A DNA stretch of 64,000 bases from Paenibacillus camerounensis (GTDB taxonomy: Bacteria > Bacillota > Bacilli > Paenibacillales > Paenibacillaceae), in assembly GCF_000723885.1 (NCBI RefSeq), contig NZ_CCDG010000037.1, positions 28,822 through 92,821 of the forward strand, in the 5' to 3' direction. Both the position numbers and the translations under genes were made by a program. The notes beneath the pieces were generated by a model, which searched no databases, was not told where the DNA came from, and saw nothing but the letters and a program-made list of their open reading frames with translations. The number at the start of each line of letters is the position of its first letter. Positions within the stretch are counted from its first letter, which is position 1. This document shows, in pieces, positions 1 through 9,188 of the stretch.

Positions 1-147
1 GATGAAATTATGAATGTGTCCGACAGGATTGCCGTGATTTATGAAGGCCAAATCGTCGGTGAAGTGTTCCCGCAGGATACGAATGACCAGGAACTGGGTC
101 TGATGATGGCGGGCAGCTTGAAGCGGGGAGGAAACGCGGGTGCATAG
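1..147 (+). CDS. Nucleoside ABC transporter ATP-binding protein, 3' end only
   Basis: The frame is open from base 1 and stops at TAG 145-147, leaving the last 48 residues of a protein that begins outside the window. The readable part (NVSDRIAVIYEGQIVGE, then a short tail ending LMMAGS) matches the region after the H-loop in the second ABC domain of RbsA/NupO-type double ATPases; the complete ATPase at 45944-47476 ends the same way (LSDRILVIFGGAIIGE...LMMAG). It overlaps the downstream permease start by 8 bases, which supports one transcript. Inferred role: energising import of nucleosides through the two permeases that follow. Confidence 0.85.
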   Translation, partial: DEIMNVSDRIAVIYEGQIVGEVFPQDTNDQELGLMMAGSLKRGGNAGA

Positions 148-1213
148 ATTGAAAAAAATCTTCGCAACAGACAGCTATGTCGTGCCTCTGGTTGCGATTC
201 TACTGGGCTTCCTGGTCGGCGCCGTCGTTATGCTCATTGGCGGATACGATCCTATAGCTGCATACTCGGCATTGTTTAAACGGGTATTCGGCAGTCCCTA
301 TGACTTTGGTGAGGCCATCCGTGAGATGACTCCGCTGATGTTCACCGGTCTTGCTGTTGCCTTCGCCTTCCGCTCAGGGATGTTCAACATCGGTGCTGAC
401 GGGCAGGTGCTTATTGGTATGACTGCGGCTACTCTGGTGGGAATCAAGCTGGCCGGCCTGCCGATGTTCCTGCTGGTTCCGCTTGCTGTAATTGCAGCCG
501 GACTTGCCGGTGGACTGTGGGCCGGTATTGCCGGATACTTGAAGGCAAAGCGCGGTATTAACGAAGTTATAACTACAATCATGCTGAACTGGATTGCGCT
601 GTATCTGTCGAATTATATTGTGCGGAACTTTCTGCTGCTCAAAGGCCAGAATCGTTCCGAAGATATACCGGCATCGTTGTCCATGACCTTCCTGAACGGG
701 GTATTCGACAATGCCCGTGTTCACTGGGGAACAGCTATTGCGATTTGTGCGGCCATTTTCTTCTATGTTTACTTATGGAAAACCAAACAGGGCTACGAAA
801 TGCGTGCGGTAGGCCTGAATCCGAATGCTGCTGAGTATGCCGGGATGAATGTTGGACGTAACGTTGTGAAGGCCATGTTTATCAGCGGCGCATTTGCCGG
901 ACTTGCAGGTGCGGGTGAAGTGCTGGGCGTATTCCACTACCAGTCTGTATTCGCTGCATCGCCAGGCTACGGCTTCAACGGGATTGCTGTTGCTTTGCTG
1001 GGTCTGACACATCCGCTTGGTGTTATTCTGGCGGCTATACTGTACGGTATGCTCACTTACGGTGCTGCGGGTATGAGCTTCGGGGCGGATGTTCCGCCGG
1101 AGCTGATCCGTATCGTAATCGGGTCCATCATATTCTTTATTGCAGCACAAGGAATTGTCCGCTGGGTGCTTAAGCCCTTTTATCTCAAGCGGAAGAAAGA
1201 GAAGGTGTCATAA
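140..1213 (+). CDS. BMP-type nucleoside ABC transporter permease, first subunit
   Basis: 357 residues starting at GTG 140, inside the end of the ATPase gene, with GGAGG at 127-131 as ribosome binding site. The protein is mostly membrane segments and carries the BPD_transp_2 family hallmark NIGADGQVLIG near residue 83 and a GLNPNAAEYAGMN cytoplasmic loop that contacts the ATPase. The family (NupP/YufP, RbsC-like) forms the membrane channel for nucleoside or basic membrane protein (BMP) transporters. The second permease begins directly after the stop. A paralogue is at 47473-48594. Substrate is inferred from family only. Confidence 0.9.
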   Translation: MHRLKKIFATDSYVVPLVAILLGFLVGAVVMLIGGYDPIAAYSALFKRVFGSPYDFGEAIREMTPLMFTGLAVAFAFRSGMFNIGADGQVLIGMTAATLVGIKLAGLPMFLLVPLAVIAAGLAGGLWAGIAGYLKAKRGINEVITTIMLNWIALYLSNYIVRNFLLLKGQNRSEDIPASLSMTFLNGVFDNARVHWGTAIAICAAIFFYVYLWKTKQGYEMRAVGLNPNAAEYAGMNVGRNVVKAMFISGAFAGLAGAGEVLGVFHYQSVFAASPGYGFNGIAVALLGLTHPLGVILAAILYGMLTYGAAGMSFGADVPPELIRIVIGSIIFFIAAQGIVRWVLKPFYLKRKKEKVS

Positions 1214-2170
1214 ATGGATTTAGTGACGTTAGGACAATTGCTCAATACGACGCTTGTTTTTTCCACGGCGCTCATTTTCGCCGCACTTGGCGGCATCTTC
1301 TCTGAACGTTCCGGTGTTGTAAATATCGGTCTTGAAGGCTTGATGATGTTCGGTGCTTTTGCTGCTGCGGTAGGCGGACATTATGCGCAGGATGCAGGGA
1401 TGGGAGCCTGGGCTCCTTGGGTTGGCGTGCTCTGTGCAATGGCAGTCGGAGTTATCGGCTCGCTGATCCATGCGGTTGCGTCAATTACCTTCAAAGCGGA
1501 TCAGACCATCAGCGGTACGGTTATCAACTTCCTCGCGGCAGGAAGTACGCTGTACATGGTTAAGCTGTTTTTTGACGGGGCAGGCGAGTCTCCGCTGATT
1601 GACGGATTCAAGAAGTTCTCAGTTCCTGTATTGTCCAAAATCCCGGTTATCGGTGAAGGCATATTCAATTCCTATCCGACAACCTATCTGGCGATCATCC
1701 TTGTTATCGTCATTTATTTTGTACTGTTCAAAACGCCATTTGGTCTGCGTCTCCGCGCTGTCGGAGAGCATCCGAGTGCGGCAGATACCCTTGGTGTCAA
1801 TGTAAAACGGATGAGATACATCGGTGTAATGCTGAGCGGTCTGCTGGCAGGGATCGGCGGAGCGACCATCACCTTGACGACTACAGGCACGTTTGCGCAT
1901 AATACGATTTCCGGTCAGGGCTTCATTGCTATTGCCGCAATGATCTTTGGTAAATGGAATCCGCTGGGTGCCTTTGGAGCAGCTGTATTCTTCGGCTTCT
2001 CGCAGGCGATACGCAACTATGTGCAGCTGTTCGAATGGTCGAAGAGCATTCCGCAGGAATTCATTTTCATGATTCCGTATGTACTGACCATTATCGTATT
2101 GGTAAGTGCCGTAGGACGCTCCTCTGCGCCCAAAGCATTGGGAGAACCGTACGATCCGGGTAAACGTTAA
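1214..2170 (+). CDS. BMP-type nucleoside ABC transporter permease, second subunit
   Basis: 318 residues; the ATG at 1214 follows the previous stop with no gap, so translation is probably coupled. The protein is hydrophobic throughout and has the paired-permease signature NIGLEGLMMFGAF near residue 36 and an AVGEHPSAADTLG loop. This is the NupQ/YufQ-type partner that forms a heterodimer with the preceding permease. It is the last gene of its operon: a hairpin with a T-run lies at 2212-2246. The paralogue at 48624-49553 ends with the same ESLGTPYxxxxR-like tail (here ALGEPYDPGKR). Confidence 0.9.
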   Translation: MDLVTLGQLLNTTLVFSTALIFAALGGIFSERSGVVNIGLEGLMMFGAFAAAVGGHYAQDAGMGAWAPWVGVLCAMAVGVIGSLIHAVASITFKADQTISGTVINFLAAGSTLYMVKLFFDGAGESPLIDGFKKFSVPVLSKIPVIGEGIFNSYPTTYLAIILVIVIYFVLFKTPFGLRLRAVGEHPSAADTLGVNVKRMRYIGVMLSGLLAGIGGATITLTTTGTFAHNTISGQGFIAIAAMIFGKWNPLGAFGAAVFFGFSQAIRNYVQLFEWSKSIPQEFIFMIPYVLTIIVLVSAVGRSSAPKALGEPYDPGKR

Positions 2171-2211
2171 AGTAACGAGTCTGTGCATTTGTGCAGCATC
2201 AAAAGATCAGG

Positions 2212-2246
2212 AGCGCATGTCCAGTTTTGCTGGATATGCGCTTTTT
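2212..2246 (+). terminator. Rho-independent terminator after the transporter operon
   Basis: AGCGCAT and CCAG arms pair with CTGG and ATGCGCT across a TTTTG loop and are followed by five T residues. It closes the transporter operon ending at 2170. Confidence 0.85.
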
Positions 2247-2346
2247 GCTGTTTTCCGGCTGTGTTCCCGTTGCCCGCATGTCTGCCCGGGGAGCTGCCGG
2301 GACAGCTGTACAGGCGAACGCTATCTAATCCGAATAGACTATGGTT

Positions 2347-2429
2347 GAAGCTCAGCTAACAAAACGAAGTGTATGCTTCCGAAGTAAGTTTTGTACGAAG
2401 AAATCCCAAGGAAGCTAAGCTCACAAAAC
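2347..2429 (+). repeat. Imperfect 19-bp direct repeat pair in a leader region
   Basis: Copies at 2347-2365 (GAAGCTCAGCTAACAAAAC) and 2411-2429 (GAAGCTAAGCTCACAAAAC) agree at 17 of 19 positions and are 64 bp apart. Between them GTTTTGT at 2388-2394 can pair with ACAAAAC of either copy, so two alternative hairpins are possible. The second copy ends a few bases before the ribosome binding site of the next gene. Function unknown. Confidence 0.5.
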
Positions 2430-2446
2430 TTTTAAGGAGGAATATT

Positions 2447-2788
2447 ATGGCACAGCCAGTTACAAAGAAACAGGTTATGAAGCTGGTCGGCAAGCATATC
2501 GTCGCTGTAAAAAAAGATGGCTCGAAGGTGACGGGCAAGCTGGTGCGCGTTGCGGGCAACCGTCTTATTCTGCAGCGTGTAAGTGGTAAAAAAGTGCAAA
2601 CCAAAGCCCTGATTCCGCTGGTGCTGTTTGATCTGCTTGCTGTTGGTACGGCTCCTTATGCCGGCTACGGCGGCGGTTATGGCTACGGCGGGGGACCGTA
2701 CGGAGGTTACGGGCCTGGGCCCGGCTACGGAGGCTATGGGCCTGGACCGGGTTACGGAGCTCCTTATCCGCCAATCGGCTTCTTTTAG
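2447..2788 (+). CDS. Small protein with basic N-terminal domain and Gly/Tyr-rich tail
   Basis: 113 residues. The frame is open further upstream, but ATG 2447 has AAGGAGG at 2434-2440 in ideal position. Residues 1-55 are basic and predicted beta-rich (KLVGKHIVAVKKDGSKVTG, then RVAGNRLILQRV), resembling an SH3- or LSm-like barrel. Residues 72-113 are a low-complexity tail of GYG, GPYGGYGPGPGYG and similar repeats ending PYPPIGFF. Such tails are common in spore coat or surface proteins of Bacillales, so a coat or surface role is possible, but I do not recognise the family. It converges on the GNAT gene with two bases between the stops and no terminator of its own. Confidence 0.75.
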   Translation: MAQPVTKKQVMKLVGKHIVAVKKDGSKVTGKLVRVAGNRLILQRVSGKKVQTKALIPLVLFDLLAVGTAPYAGYGGGYGYGGGPYGGYGPGPGYGGYGPGPGYGAPYPPIGFF

Positions 2789-2790
2789 GC

Positions 2791-3237
2791 TTAACTGAAC
2801 TGCTTCTCGAATTCAAAGCAAAAATTCTGCGGCTGATAACGGGCTACGCTGTAGCCCATTTTTTCATAAAAGGAAATACCAGCTGTATTCCCGGTGTCAA
2901 CAGCTACCCTGGCCCGCTTACAGCCGCGGGATAATGCAAAACGCTCTGCACGGTCCATCAGCATATTCCCCCAGTGCTTGCGGCGTGCAGCCGGGGCGAT
3001 GGCCAGCATATCAATATAGAGCAGATCACCGTGCAGCATGAAATGGACAAACCCCAGCGGATCGCTCTCATAGTCAGGACAGGCTACAAGGGTAACACCC
3101 TGGCTTAAACGGCGGGGCAGGTCCTTTCTGACCTGGTTAATTATAGTCTGCGGCAGATGTGACAACGGGACGAGCTGCTTTTCAATTAAATCCATAATGA
3201 CGCTGTCATCCTGCTTGGGTCTGCGGTAACGAATCAT
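2791..3237 (-). CDS. GNAT-family N-acetyltransferase
   Basis: 148 residues. A longer frame starts at 3273, but the ATG at 3237 is preceded by AAAGGGGG at suitable spacing and begins MIRYRRPKQDD, a usual GNAT start. The acetyl-CoA binding motif A is LAIAPAARRKHWGNMLM near residues 84-100, followed by AVDTGNTAGISFYEKMGY, the typical beta-5/alpha-4 segment. It transfers an acetyl group from acetyl-CoA to an unknown amine. It stands alone and is transcribed away from the ilv promoter. Confidence 0.85.
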   Translation of the reverse strand: MIRYRRPKQDDSVIMDLIEKQLVPLSHLPQTIINQVRKDLPRRLSQGVTLVACPDYESDPLGFVHFMLHGDLLYIDMLAIAPAARRKHWGNMLMDRAERFALSRGCKRARVAVDTGNTAGISFYEKMGYSVARYQPQNFCFEFEKQFS

Positions 3238-3343
3238 CGCACGTCCCCCTTTCCACGCATTGTCGTACATCATATGCCTGCAGCGGTGTGGGCGTTACGA
3301 AAGCAAAGAACAACGTTTTGTGACAGATTAGGAAATATGGGTA

Positions 3344-3373
3344 TTGACTTATCCATGTGAGGAATCATATAAT
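3344..3373 (+). promoter_or_regulatory. Sigma-A promoter of the ilv-leu operon
   Basis: TTGACT at 3344-3349 and a consensus TATAAT at 3368-3373 are separated by 18 bp. Transcription would start near 3380, about 50 bases before stem I of the T-box leader. Confidence 0.85.
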
Positions 3374-3433
3374 GTGTCTAAACATTTTAACGAACATACT
3401 TGTATCGGCAATGATGAGGACGAAGTTTTAAGG

Positions 3434-3745
3434 GCTCTTTTGCTCAGAGAGTGTGAGGATCTGCTGCAACCTCCACCAAAACCCCTTATATACGAGCTCA
3501 CCTCGGAGCTGTTTTCCTGAAAGGTCCATCAGTAAGAGCGGTGGAATTATTAGGGGGAATCGTTTGGTCCGCGTTACGGACTTCAGGTTACAAAGATTTG
3601 GGCCCTGCCTACATCGATGGATTTTTGTTACCTGATAAGGCGTTGCATCGCGAGATGTAATGCAAACATGGGTGGTACCACGGAAGATCAACCTTTCGTC
3701 CCTCACGCGCTTTACTTTGGCGCGTGGGAGGCGAAAGGTTTTTTT
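3434..3745 (+). promoter_or_regulatory. T-box leader (tRNA-Leu-type) with antiterminator/terminator
   Basis: Stem I is closed by GCTCTT 3434-3439 and AAGAGC 3534-3539, with AGAGAG near its base on the 5' side. The sequence GAG-CTC-ACCTCGGAGC places a CTC leucine codon at 3497-3499 in the specifier position. The T-box GGGTGGTACCACGG is at 3670-3683. It is followed by a long terminator: AACCTTTCG...CACGCGC pairs with GCGCGTG...CGAAAGGTT, ending in a T-run at 3739-3745. Known mechanism: uncharged tRNA pairs with the specifier and the T-box bulge and blocks the terminator, so the operon is switched on by leucine starvation. The specifier reading is my inference from alignment by eye. Confidence 0.92.
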
Positions 3746-3825
3746 GATTTAGACCCCCTATTGCTGGATAAAAGACGGTCCGTCATTAGCATAATGAATG
3801 TTAACTATCGAAGGGAGGAATACTG

Positions 3826-5574
3826 ATGAGCGCGCAAACACCGGAAGTGCGGTCTACAGAAGAGTTACGGGAGAAATGGAAAAATCCAGAGGTGATATCG
3901 GGCTCTGAAGTCCTGCTGCGCAGCCTGGTTCTGGAGGGTGTAGACACTGTGTTCGGTTATCCCGGCGGAGCGGTACTATATATCTACGATGCCCTTCACG
4001 GTTTTGATGACTTCAAGCATATCCTGACCCGCCATGAGCAGGGCGCGATTCATGCGGCTGACGGCTATGCAAGAGCAAGCGGTAAACCGGGCGTGTGTAT
4101 TGCAACCTCCGGCCCCGGAGCAACGAATCTCGTTACCGGCATTGCAACGGCGTTTATGGACTCGGTTCCGCTTGTAGTCATTACGGGAAATGTCTTCTCC
4201 AGCCTGATTGGAACAGACGCCTTCCAGGAAGCTGATATTACAGGAATTACGATGCCGATTACGAAGCACAGCTATCTGGTGCGGGATGTTGAAGACCTGC
4301 CGCGGATTATCCATGAAGCGTTCCATATTGCGAATACCGGACGCAAGGGTCCGGTACTGATCGACATTCCGAAGGATGTATCGGCAGCGAAGACGCTGTT
4401 TACACCCGTACAGTACCAGGGAGTCAATCTTCGCGGTTATAACCCGCGTACGGTTCCGAACAAGCTGCAGCTTGATAAGCTGATCCGGGCAATCTCAGCG
4501 GCGGAGCGTCCAATTATTATAGCGGGCGGCGGCGTTATCTACTCCGGAGCACATGAAGCAATGACCGAATTTGTAAAACGGACAGAAATTCCGATTACAA
4601 CAACCCTGCTGGGACTTGGCTGCTTCCCTAGTGCAGAAGATCTCTGGATGGGAATGCCGGGTATGCACGGCACTTATACAGCCAATAATGCCATACAGCA
4701 GTGTGATTTGCTGATTAACATCGGTGCAAGATTTGATGACCGCGTGACCGGCAAGCTGGACGGCTTTGCACCGAAAGCAAAGATTGTCCATATTGATATC
4801 GACCCTGCAGAAATCGGCAAAAATGTCACTCCGGATATTCCGATTGTCGGCGATGTGAAGACGGTGCTGGAAATGCTGCTTCCGGATCTTACCCGCGCTG
4901 CCAATGCGGATGCCTGGAGAACGCAGATTGCCCAGTGGAAGCAGGAGAAACCTCTCCGCTATAACGATTCGGACACAGAGCTTAAGCCGCAATGGGTCAT
5001 TGAAATGATTAATGATACAACAAAAGGCGAAGCTATTGTTACAACTGACGTCGGCCAGCATCAGATGTGGGCTGCACAGTATTATAAATTTAACCACCCG
5101 CGCTCATGGATTACTTCCGGAGGCCTCGGAACAATGGGCTTCGGATTCCCGTCAGCGATCGGCGCACAAATGGCTCAGCCGGATCGGCTGGTAGTTTCCA
5201 TCAACGGCGACGGCGGTATGCAGATGTGCTCCCAGGAGCTTGCTATCTGTGCTATCAATAATATCCCGGTCAAAATCGTAGTCATCAACAATCAGGTTCT
5301 GGGTATGGTACGGCAGTGGCAGAATCTCATTTATGAGAAGCGCTATAGCTACACAGACCTCGCCGGAAGCCCGGACTTTGTAAAGCTGGCTGAAGCTTAC
5401 GGTGTAAAAGGACTGCGGGCAACGAACAAAGAAGAAGCAGGCGCAGCGTGGAAAGAAGCACTGGAAACGCCGGGACCCGTTCTGGTAGAATTCGTTGTTC
5501 CCAAAGACGAGAATGTTTACCCGATGGTAACTCAAGGGTCAACCATTGATCAAATGCTTATGGGGGATGAATGA
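3826..5574 (+). CDS. ilvB: Acetolactate synthase, large (catalytic) subunit
   Basis: 582 residues, ATG 3826 behind GGGAGG. Condenses two pyruvates to 2-acetolactate, or pyruvate with 2-oxobutyrate, the first common step of valine, leucine and isoleucine synthesis. The catalytic glutamate sits in [15 protein letters not shown] (Glu71), the central domain has [10 protein letters not shown] and later [12 protein letters not shown], and the C-terminal thiamine diphosphate site begins [13 protein letters not shown] and ends with [12 protein letters not shown]. Length is normal for the family. The 3' end overlaps ilvN by 4 bp. Regulated by the T-box leader. Confidence 0.97.
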   Translation: MSAQTPEVRSTEELREKWKNPEVISGSEVLLRSLVLEGVDTVFGYPGGAVLYIYDALHGFDDFKHILTRHEQGAIHAADGYARASGKPGVCIATSGPGATNLVTGIATAFMDSVPLVVITGNVFSSLIGTDAFQEADITGITMPITKHSYLVRDVEDLPRIIHEAFHIANTGRKGPVLIDIPKDVSAAKTLFTPVQYQGVNLRGYNPRTVPNKLQLDKLIRAISAAERPIIIAGGGVIYSGAHEAMTEFVKRTEIPITTTLLGLGCFPSAEDLWMGMPGMHGTYTANNAIQQCDLLINIGARFDDRVTGKLDGFAPKAKIVHIDIDPAEIGKNVTPDIPIVGDVKTVLEMLLPDLTRAANADAWRTQIAQWKQEKPLRYNDSDTELKPQWVIEMINDTTKGEAIVTTDVGQHQMWAAQYYKFNHPRSWITSGGLGTMGFGFPSAIGAQMAQPDRLVVSINGDGGMQMCSQELAICAINNIPVKIVVINNQVLGMVRQWQNLIYEKRYSYTDLAGSPDFVKLAEAYGVKGLRATNKEEAGAAWKEALETPGPVLVEFVVPKDENVYPMVTQGSTIDQMLMGDE

Positions 5575-6059
5575 CAGTGATGAAACACACCATTTCTGTG
5601 CTTGTGAATGACCAGCCGGGTGTACTGCAGCGGGTATCAGGCTTGTTCGGCCGCCGCGGCTTCAATATTGAGAGTATTACGGTCGGGCAGTCCGAAGAAA
5701 CCGGGCTGTCCCGGATGGTTATCGTTACACTCGGTGACCAGCATACGCTGGAGCAGATTGAGAAGCAGCTTTACAAGCTGATCGATGTCATCAAGGTGGT
5801 GGATCTTGGTTCCAAGCCGATGGTTGCCCGTGAGCTGGCCCTGATCAAGGTAAAAGCCGAGCCGGCTGAGCGCCCGGAAATCATGGGTGTTGTTGAGACA
5901 TTCCGTGCTTCCGTAGTTGATATCGGCACGAACAGCCTGTTGGTTCAGGTGGTAGGAGATACCCAGAAAATCGATGCGATGATTGAGCTGCTGAAGCCTT
6001 ACGGAATCAAGGAGCTGTCCCGCACCGGAGTTACCGCAATGATCCGCGGTAATGCCTAG
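5571..6059 (+). CDS. ilvN: Acetolactate synthase, small regulatory subunit
   Basis: 162 residues. ATG 5571 overlaps the ilvB stop in ATGA, with GGGGG at 5562-5566; a second in-frame ATG at 5580 (MKHTISVLV) is possible. The N-terminal ACT domain reads [21 protein letters not shown] then [12 protein letters not shown], and the C-terminal half is the usual ALS_ss_C domain ending [16 protein letters not shown]. The subunit activates IlvB and confers valine feedback inhibition. The next 186 bases before ilvC contain a folded element. Confidence 0.96.
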   Translation: MTVMKHTISVLVNDQPGVLQRVSGLFGRRGFNIESITVGQSEETGLSRMVIVTLGDQHTLEQIEKQLYKLIDVIKVVDLGSKPMVARELALIKVKAEPAERPEIMGVVETFRASVVDIGTNSLLVQVVGDTQKIDAMIELLKPYGIKELSRTGVTAMIRGNA

Positions 6060-6134
6060 TCGGTATATTTTACAGCTTTAACGGATTGCTGCTTGTATGC
6101 ATTAATTTGATAATATTATAACGAATTGCCCGCG

Positions 6135-6211
6135 AAAGAGCGGGGACTTGAGGAGCAGTTCAGAGCTGCGAGTCCAGACGGCCTCAGGTGCTCTTGAAGT
6201 ACCCGCTCTTT
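6135..6211 (+). ncRNA. Structured intergenic RNA element between ilvN and ilvC
   Basis: AAAGAGCGGG at 6135-6144 is perfectly complementary to CCCGCTCTTT at 6202-6211. The stem can continue inward with ACTT/AAGT and GAGCA/TGCTC, leaving an apical part that has its own GCAG/CTGC and GGACT/AGTCC options. There is no T-run after it, and ilvC's ribosome binding site AGGAGG follows at 6231. I do not recognise a known riboswitch class. It could be an mRNA processing or stabilising element that sets the high ilvC level, or a ligand-responsive element. Confidence 0.6.
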
Positions 6212-6230
6212 ACGATGGGTCCCAAATTAA

Positions 6231-7238
<1,008 letters not shown>

Positions 7239-7279
7239 GCTCATATACTTATATCAGCTACAACCAATAGTGTGATGCT

Positions 7280-7312
7280 CAGATGCGGCCGTGATTTTGC
7301 GAGCCGCATTTG
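7280..7312 (+). promoter_or_regulatory. Hairpin between ilvC and leuA
   Basis: CAGATGCGGC at 7280-7289 pairs with GCCGCATTTG at 7303-7312 (one G-T pair), with a 13-base loop. The following sequence GAGGGTTTT is a weak T-run, so this may be a partial terminator that lowers leuA expression or an mRNA stabiliser. Confidence 0.5.
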
Positions 7313-7346
7313 AGGGTTTTAGGACAACTTTCAGGAGGTGCTCAGC

Positions 7347-8888
7347 TTGCGGAAAATCTATGTGTTCGACACGACGCTGCGTGACGGAGAGCAGTCGCCG
7401 GGTGTGAACCTGAATACGCGTGAGAAGGTGGAAATCGCCTACCAGCTTGAAAAGCTCGGGATTGACCGGATGGAGGCGGGTTTTCCCGCAGCATCGCCCG
7501 GTGATCTGGCTGCGGTGAACGCCGTTGCCCGGGCAGTGAAGGATGTTACCGTTATTGGGCTTTCCCGTTCCAGAGAGACTGATATTGATGCGGTTAAAGA
7601 AGCGCTTCAGGGTGCACAGGACCCTTGTATCCATATTTTCCTGGCAACCTCGCCGATTCACCGTCAGCATAAGCTGCGTATGGAAAAAGCCCAAGTCCTT
7701 GAAACGGCACAATCCGCAATCCGGTATGCTAAGAAATATTTTTCCAAGCTAGAGTTTTCATTAGAGGATGCGGGCCGTACAGAACGTGATTTCATGGCCG
7801 AGATGGTAGCTATGGCGATCCGTGAAGGGGCAAATGTAGTCAATATTCCTGATACCGTCGGTTATTTGAACCCTGCGGAATATGGGGCGATCTTCAAATT
7901 TCTGAAGGATACTGTGCCTGATATTGAAAAGGTTCAGCTGAGTGCGCACTGTCATAATGACCTTGGAATGGCGACTGCGAATACGCTGGCTGCAATCCAG
8001 AACGGTGCTGACCAGATTGAAGGTACCATCAACGGAATCGGTGAACGTGCCGGGAATACGGCAATCGAAGAGGTGGCGCTGGCGCTGGAGACACGCAGTG
8101 AATTTTTCGGAGCCAAAACCTCGCTGGTTCTGTCGGAAATCTCCCGCACGAGCCGTCTGGTGAGCAAGCTTACTGGGATGGTTGTGCCTGGCAACAAGGC
8201 GATTGTCGGTGCTAATGCCTTCGCGCATGAATCAGGGATTCATCAGGACGGCATGCTGAAGGAGAAGACCACCTACGAGATCATGACACCGGAAACGATC
8301 GGGCTGAAGGAGAGCAAGCTGGTGTTAGGCAAGCACTCCGGACGCCACGCCTTCCGTGATAAGCTCAGTGATCTTGGTTATGATGTTTCTGAGGAAGAAA
8401 TCAACGCGGCTTTTGCCAAATTTAAGGATCTGGCCGACAAGAAAAAGGAAGTATCGGATGAGGATATCCTCGCTCTTCTGGAAGAGAAGCTGACTGATAC
8501 GCCTGAAACCTACAGTCTGCAGACTATTTATGTCACATACGGCAATGAAGCCACCCCAACGGCAAAGGTTATTATTAACGGGCAGGAGCCGCAGCCGATC
8601 GTAGCAGCTGCTGAGGGGAACGGTTCTGTCGATGCTATCTATAACGCCATCGATCAGGCGACCGGTGAAGAGGTTACACTGGGCGACTATTCGATCAAAG
8701 CAGTAAGCCGGGGCAAGGATGCGCAAGGCGAGGTTCATGTTGTACTGTCACAGGGTGAGGTGGCTGCACAAGGCCGCGGACTGAGCACTGATATTCTGGA
8801 AGCAAGTGCCAGAGCCTATCTGGATGCGCTGAACAAGCTTATTGAGAAGCGTAAGACATATACACGCCGGGATCATGCACAACTATAG
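7347..8888 (+). CDS. leuA: 2-isopropylmalate synthase
   Basis: 513 residues from TTG 7347, which lies 8 bases after AGGAGG (7333-7338); GTG 7338 overlaps the ribosome binding site and is less likely. Condenses acetyl-CoA with 2-oxoisovalerate, the first leucine-specific step. The catalytic barrel opens with FDTTLRDGEQSPGV, and the metal-binding histidines are in SAHCHNDLGMATANT. A flexible linker and the LeuA_dimer regulatory domain (from about residue 385) give leucine feedback inhibition. Terminated at 8925-8971. leuB is not adjacent but about 9 kb downstream; leuC and leuD are not in the window. Confidence 0.97.
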   Translation: MRKIYVFDTTLRDGEQSPGVNLNTREKVEIAYQLEKLGIDRMEAGFPAASPGDLAAVNAVARAVKDVTVIGLSRSRETDIDAVKEALQGAQDPCIHIFLATSPIHRQHKLRMEKAQVLETAQSAIRYAKKYFSKLEFSLEDAGRTERDFMAEMVAMAIREGANVVNIPDTVGYLNPAEYGAIFKFLKDTVPDIEKVQLSAHCHNDLGMATANTLAAIQNGADQIEGTINGIGERAGNTAIEEVALALETRSEFFGAKTSLVLSEISRTSRLVSKLTGMVVPGNKAIVGANAFAHESGIHQDGMLKEKTTYEIMTPETIGLKESKLVLGKHSGRHAFRDKLSDLGYDVSEEEINAAFAKFKDLADKKKEVSDEDILALLEEKLTDTPETYSLQTIYVTYGNEATPTAKVIINGQEPQPIVAAAEGNGSVDAIYNAIDQATGEEVTLGDYSIKAVSRGKDAQGEVHVVLSQGEVAAQGRGLSTDILEASARAYLDALNKLIEKRKTYTRRDHAQL

Positions 8889-8924
8889 AGCTATTCTATA
8901 GAAGAAACGGTTTAAAATAATACC

Positions 8925-8971
8925 AGCCATACAATCCGCAAAGGGCTCTTTGCGGGATGTATGGCTTTTTT
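8925..8971 (+). terminator. Terminator of the ilvBNC-leuA operon
   Basis: AGCCATACA and CCGCAAAG arms pair with CTTTGCGG and TGTATGGCT, with the T-run at 8966-8971. Beyond it, up to the next start at 9189, the sequence is AT-rich and holds a direct repeat TTATCAGT near 9029 and 9041, but no promoter I can assign firmly. Confidence 0.9.
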
Positions 8972-9188
8972 GTGCCGGCCGATGAATAATTTCCATTGTA
9001 TGCTATTTCACCAAACGAGTGTAAGGGATTTATCAGTACTTTATCAGTGGAAATAGTTAAAATGTAGCTTGTGCAAATTTCACTTATGCGCATTATTGTT
9101 ACTCAAGCCGTATTTATAGGGATTTTGTAGGGGGAAATGCAGTACTTATATATCTGTTCTTATTAAAGAATGAGAGAGGGAATGAGTC

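Noticed and set aside
3274..3400. CodY box before the ilv promoter
   Set aside because: No sequence close to AATTTTCNGAAAATT was found.
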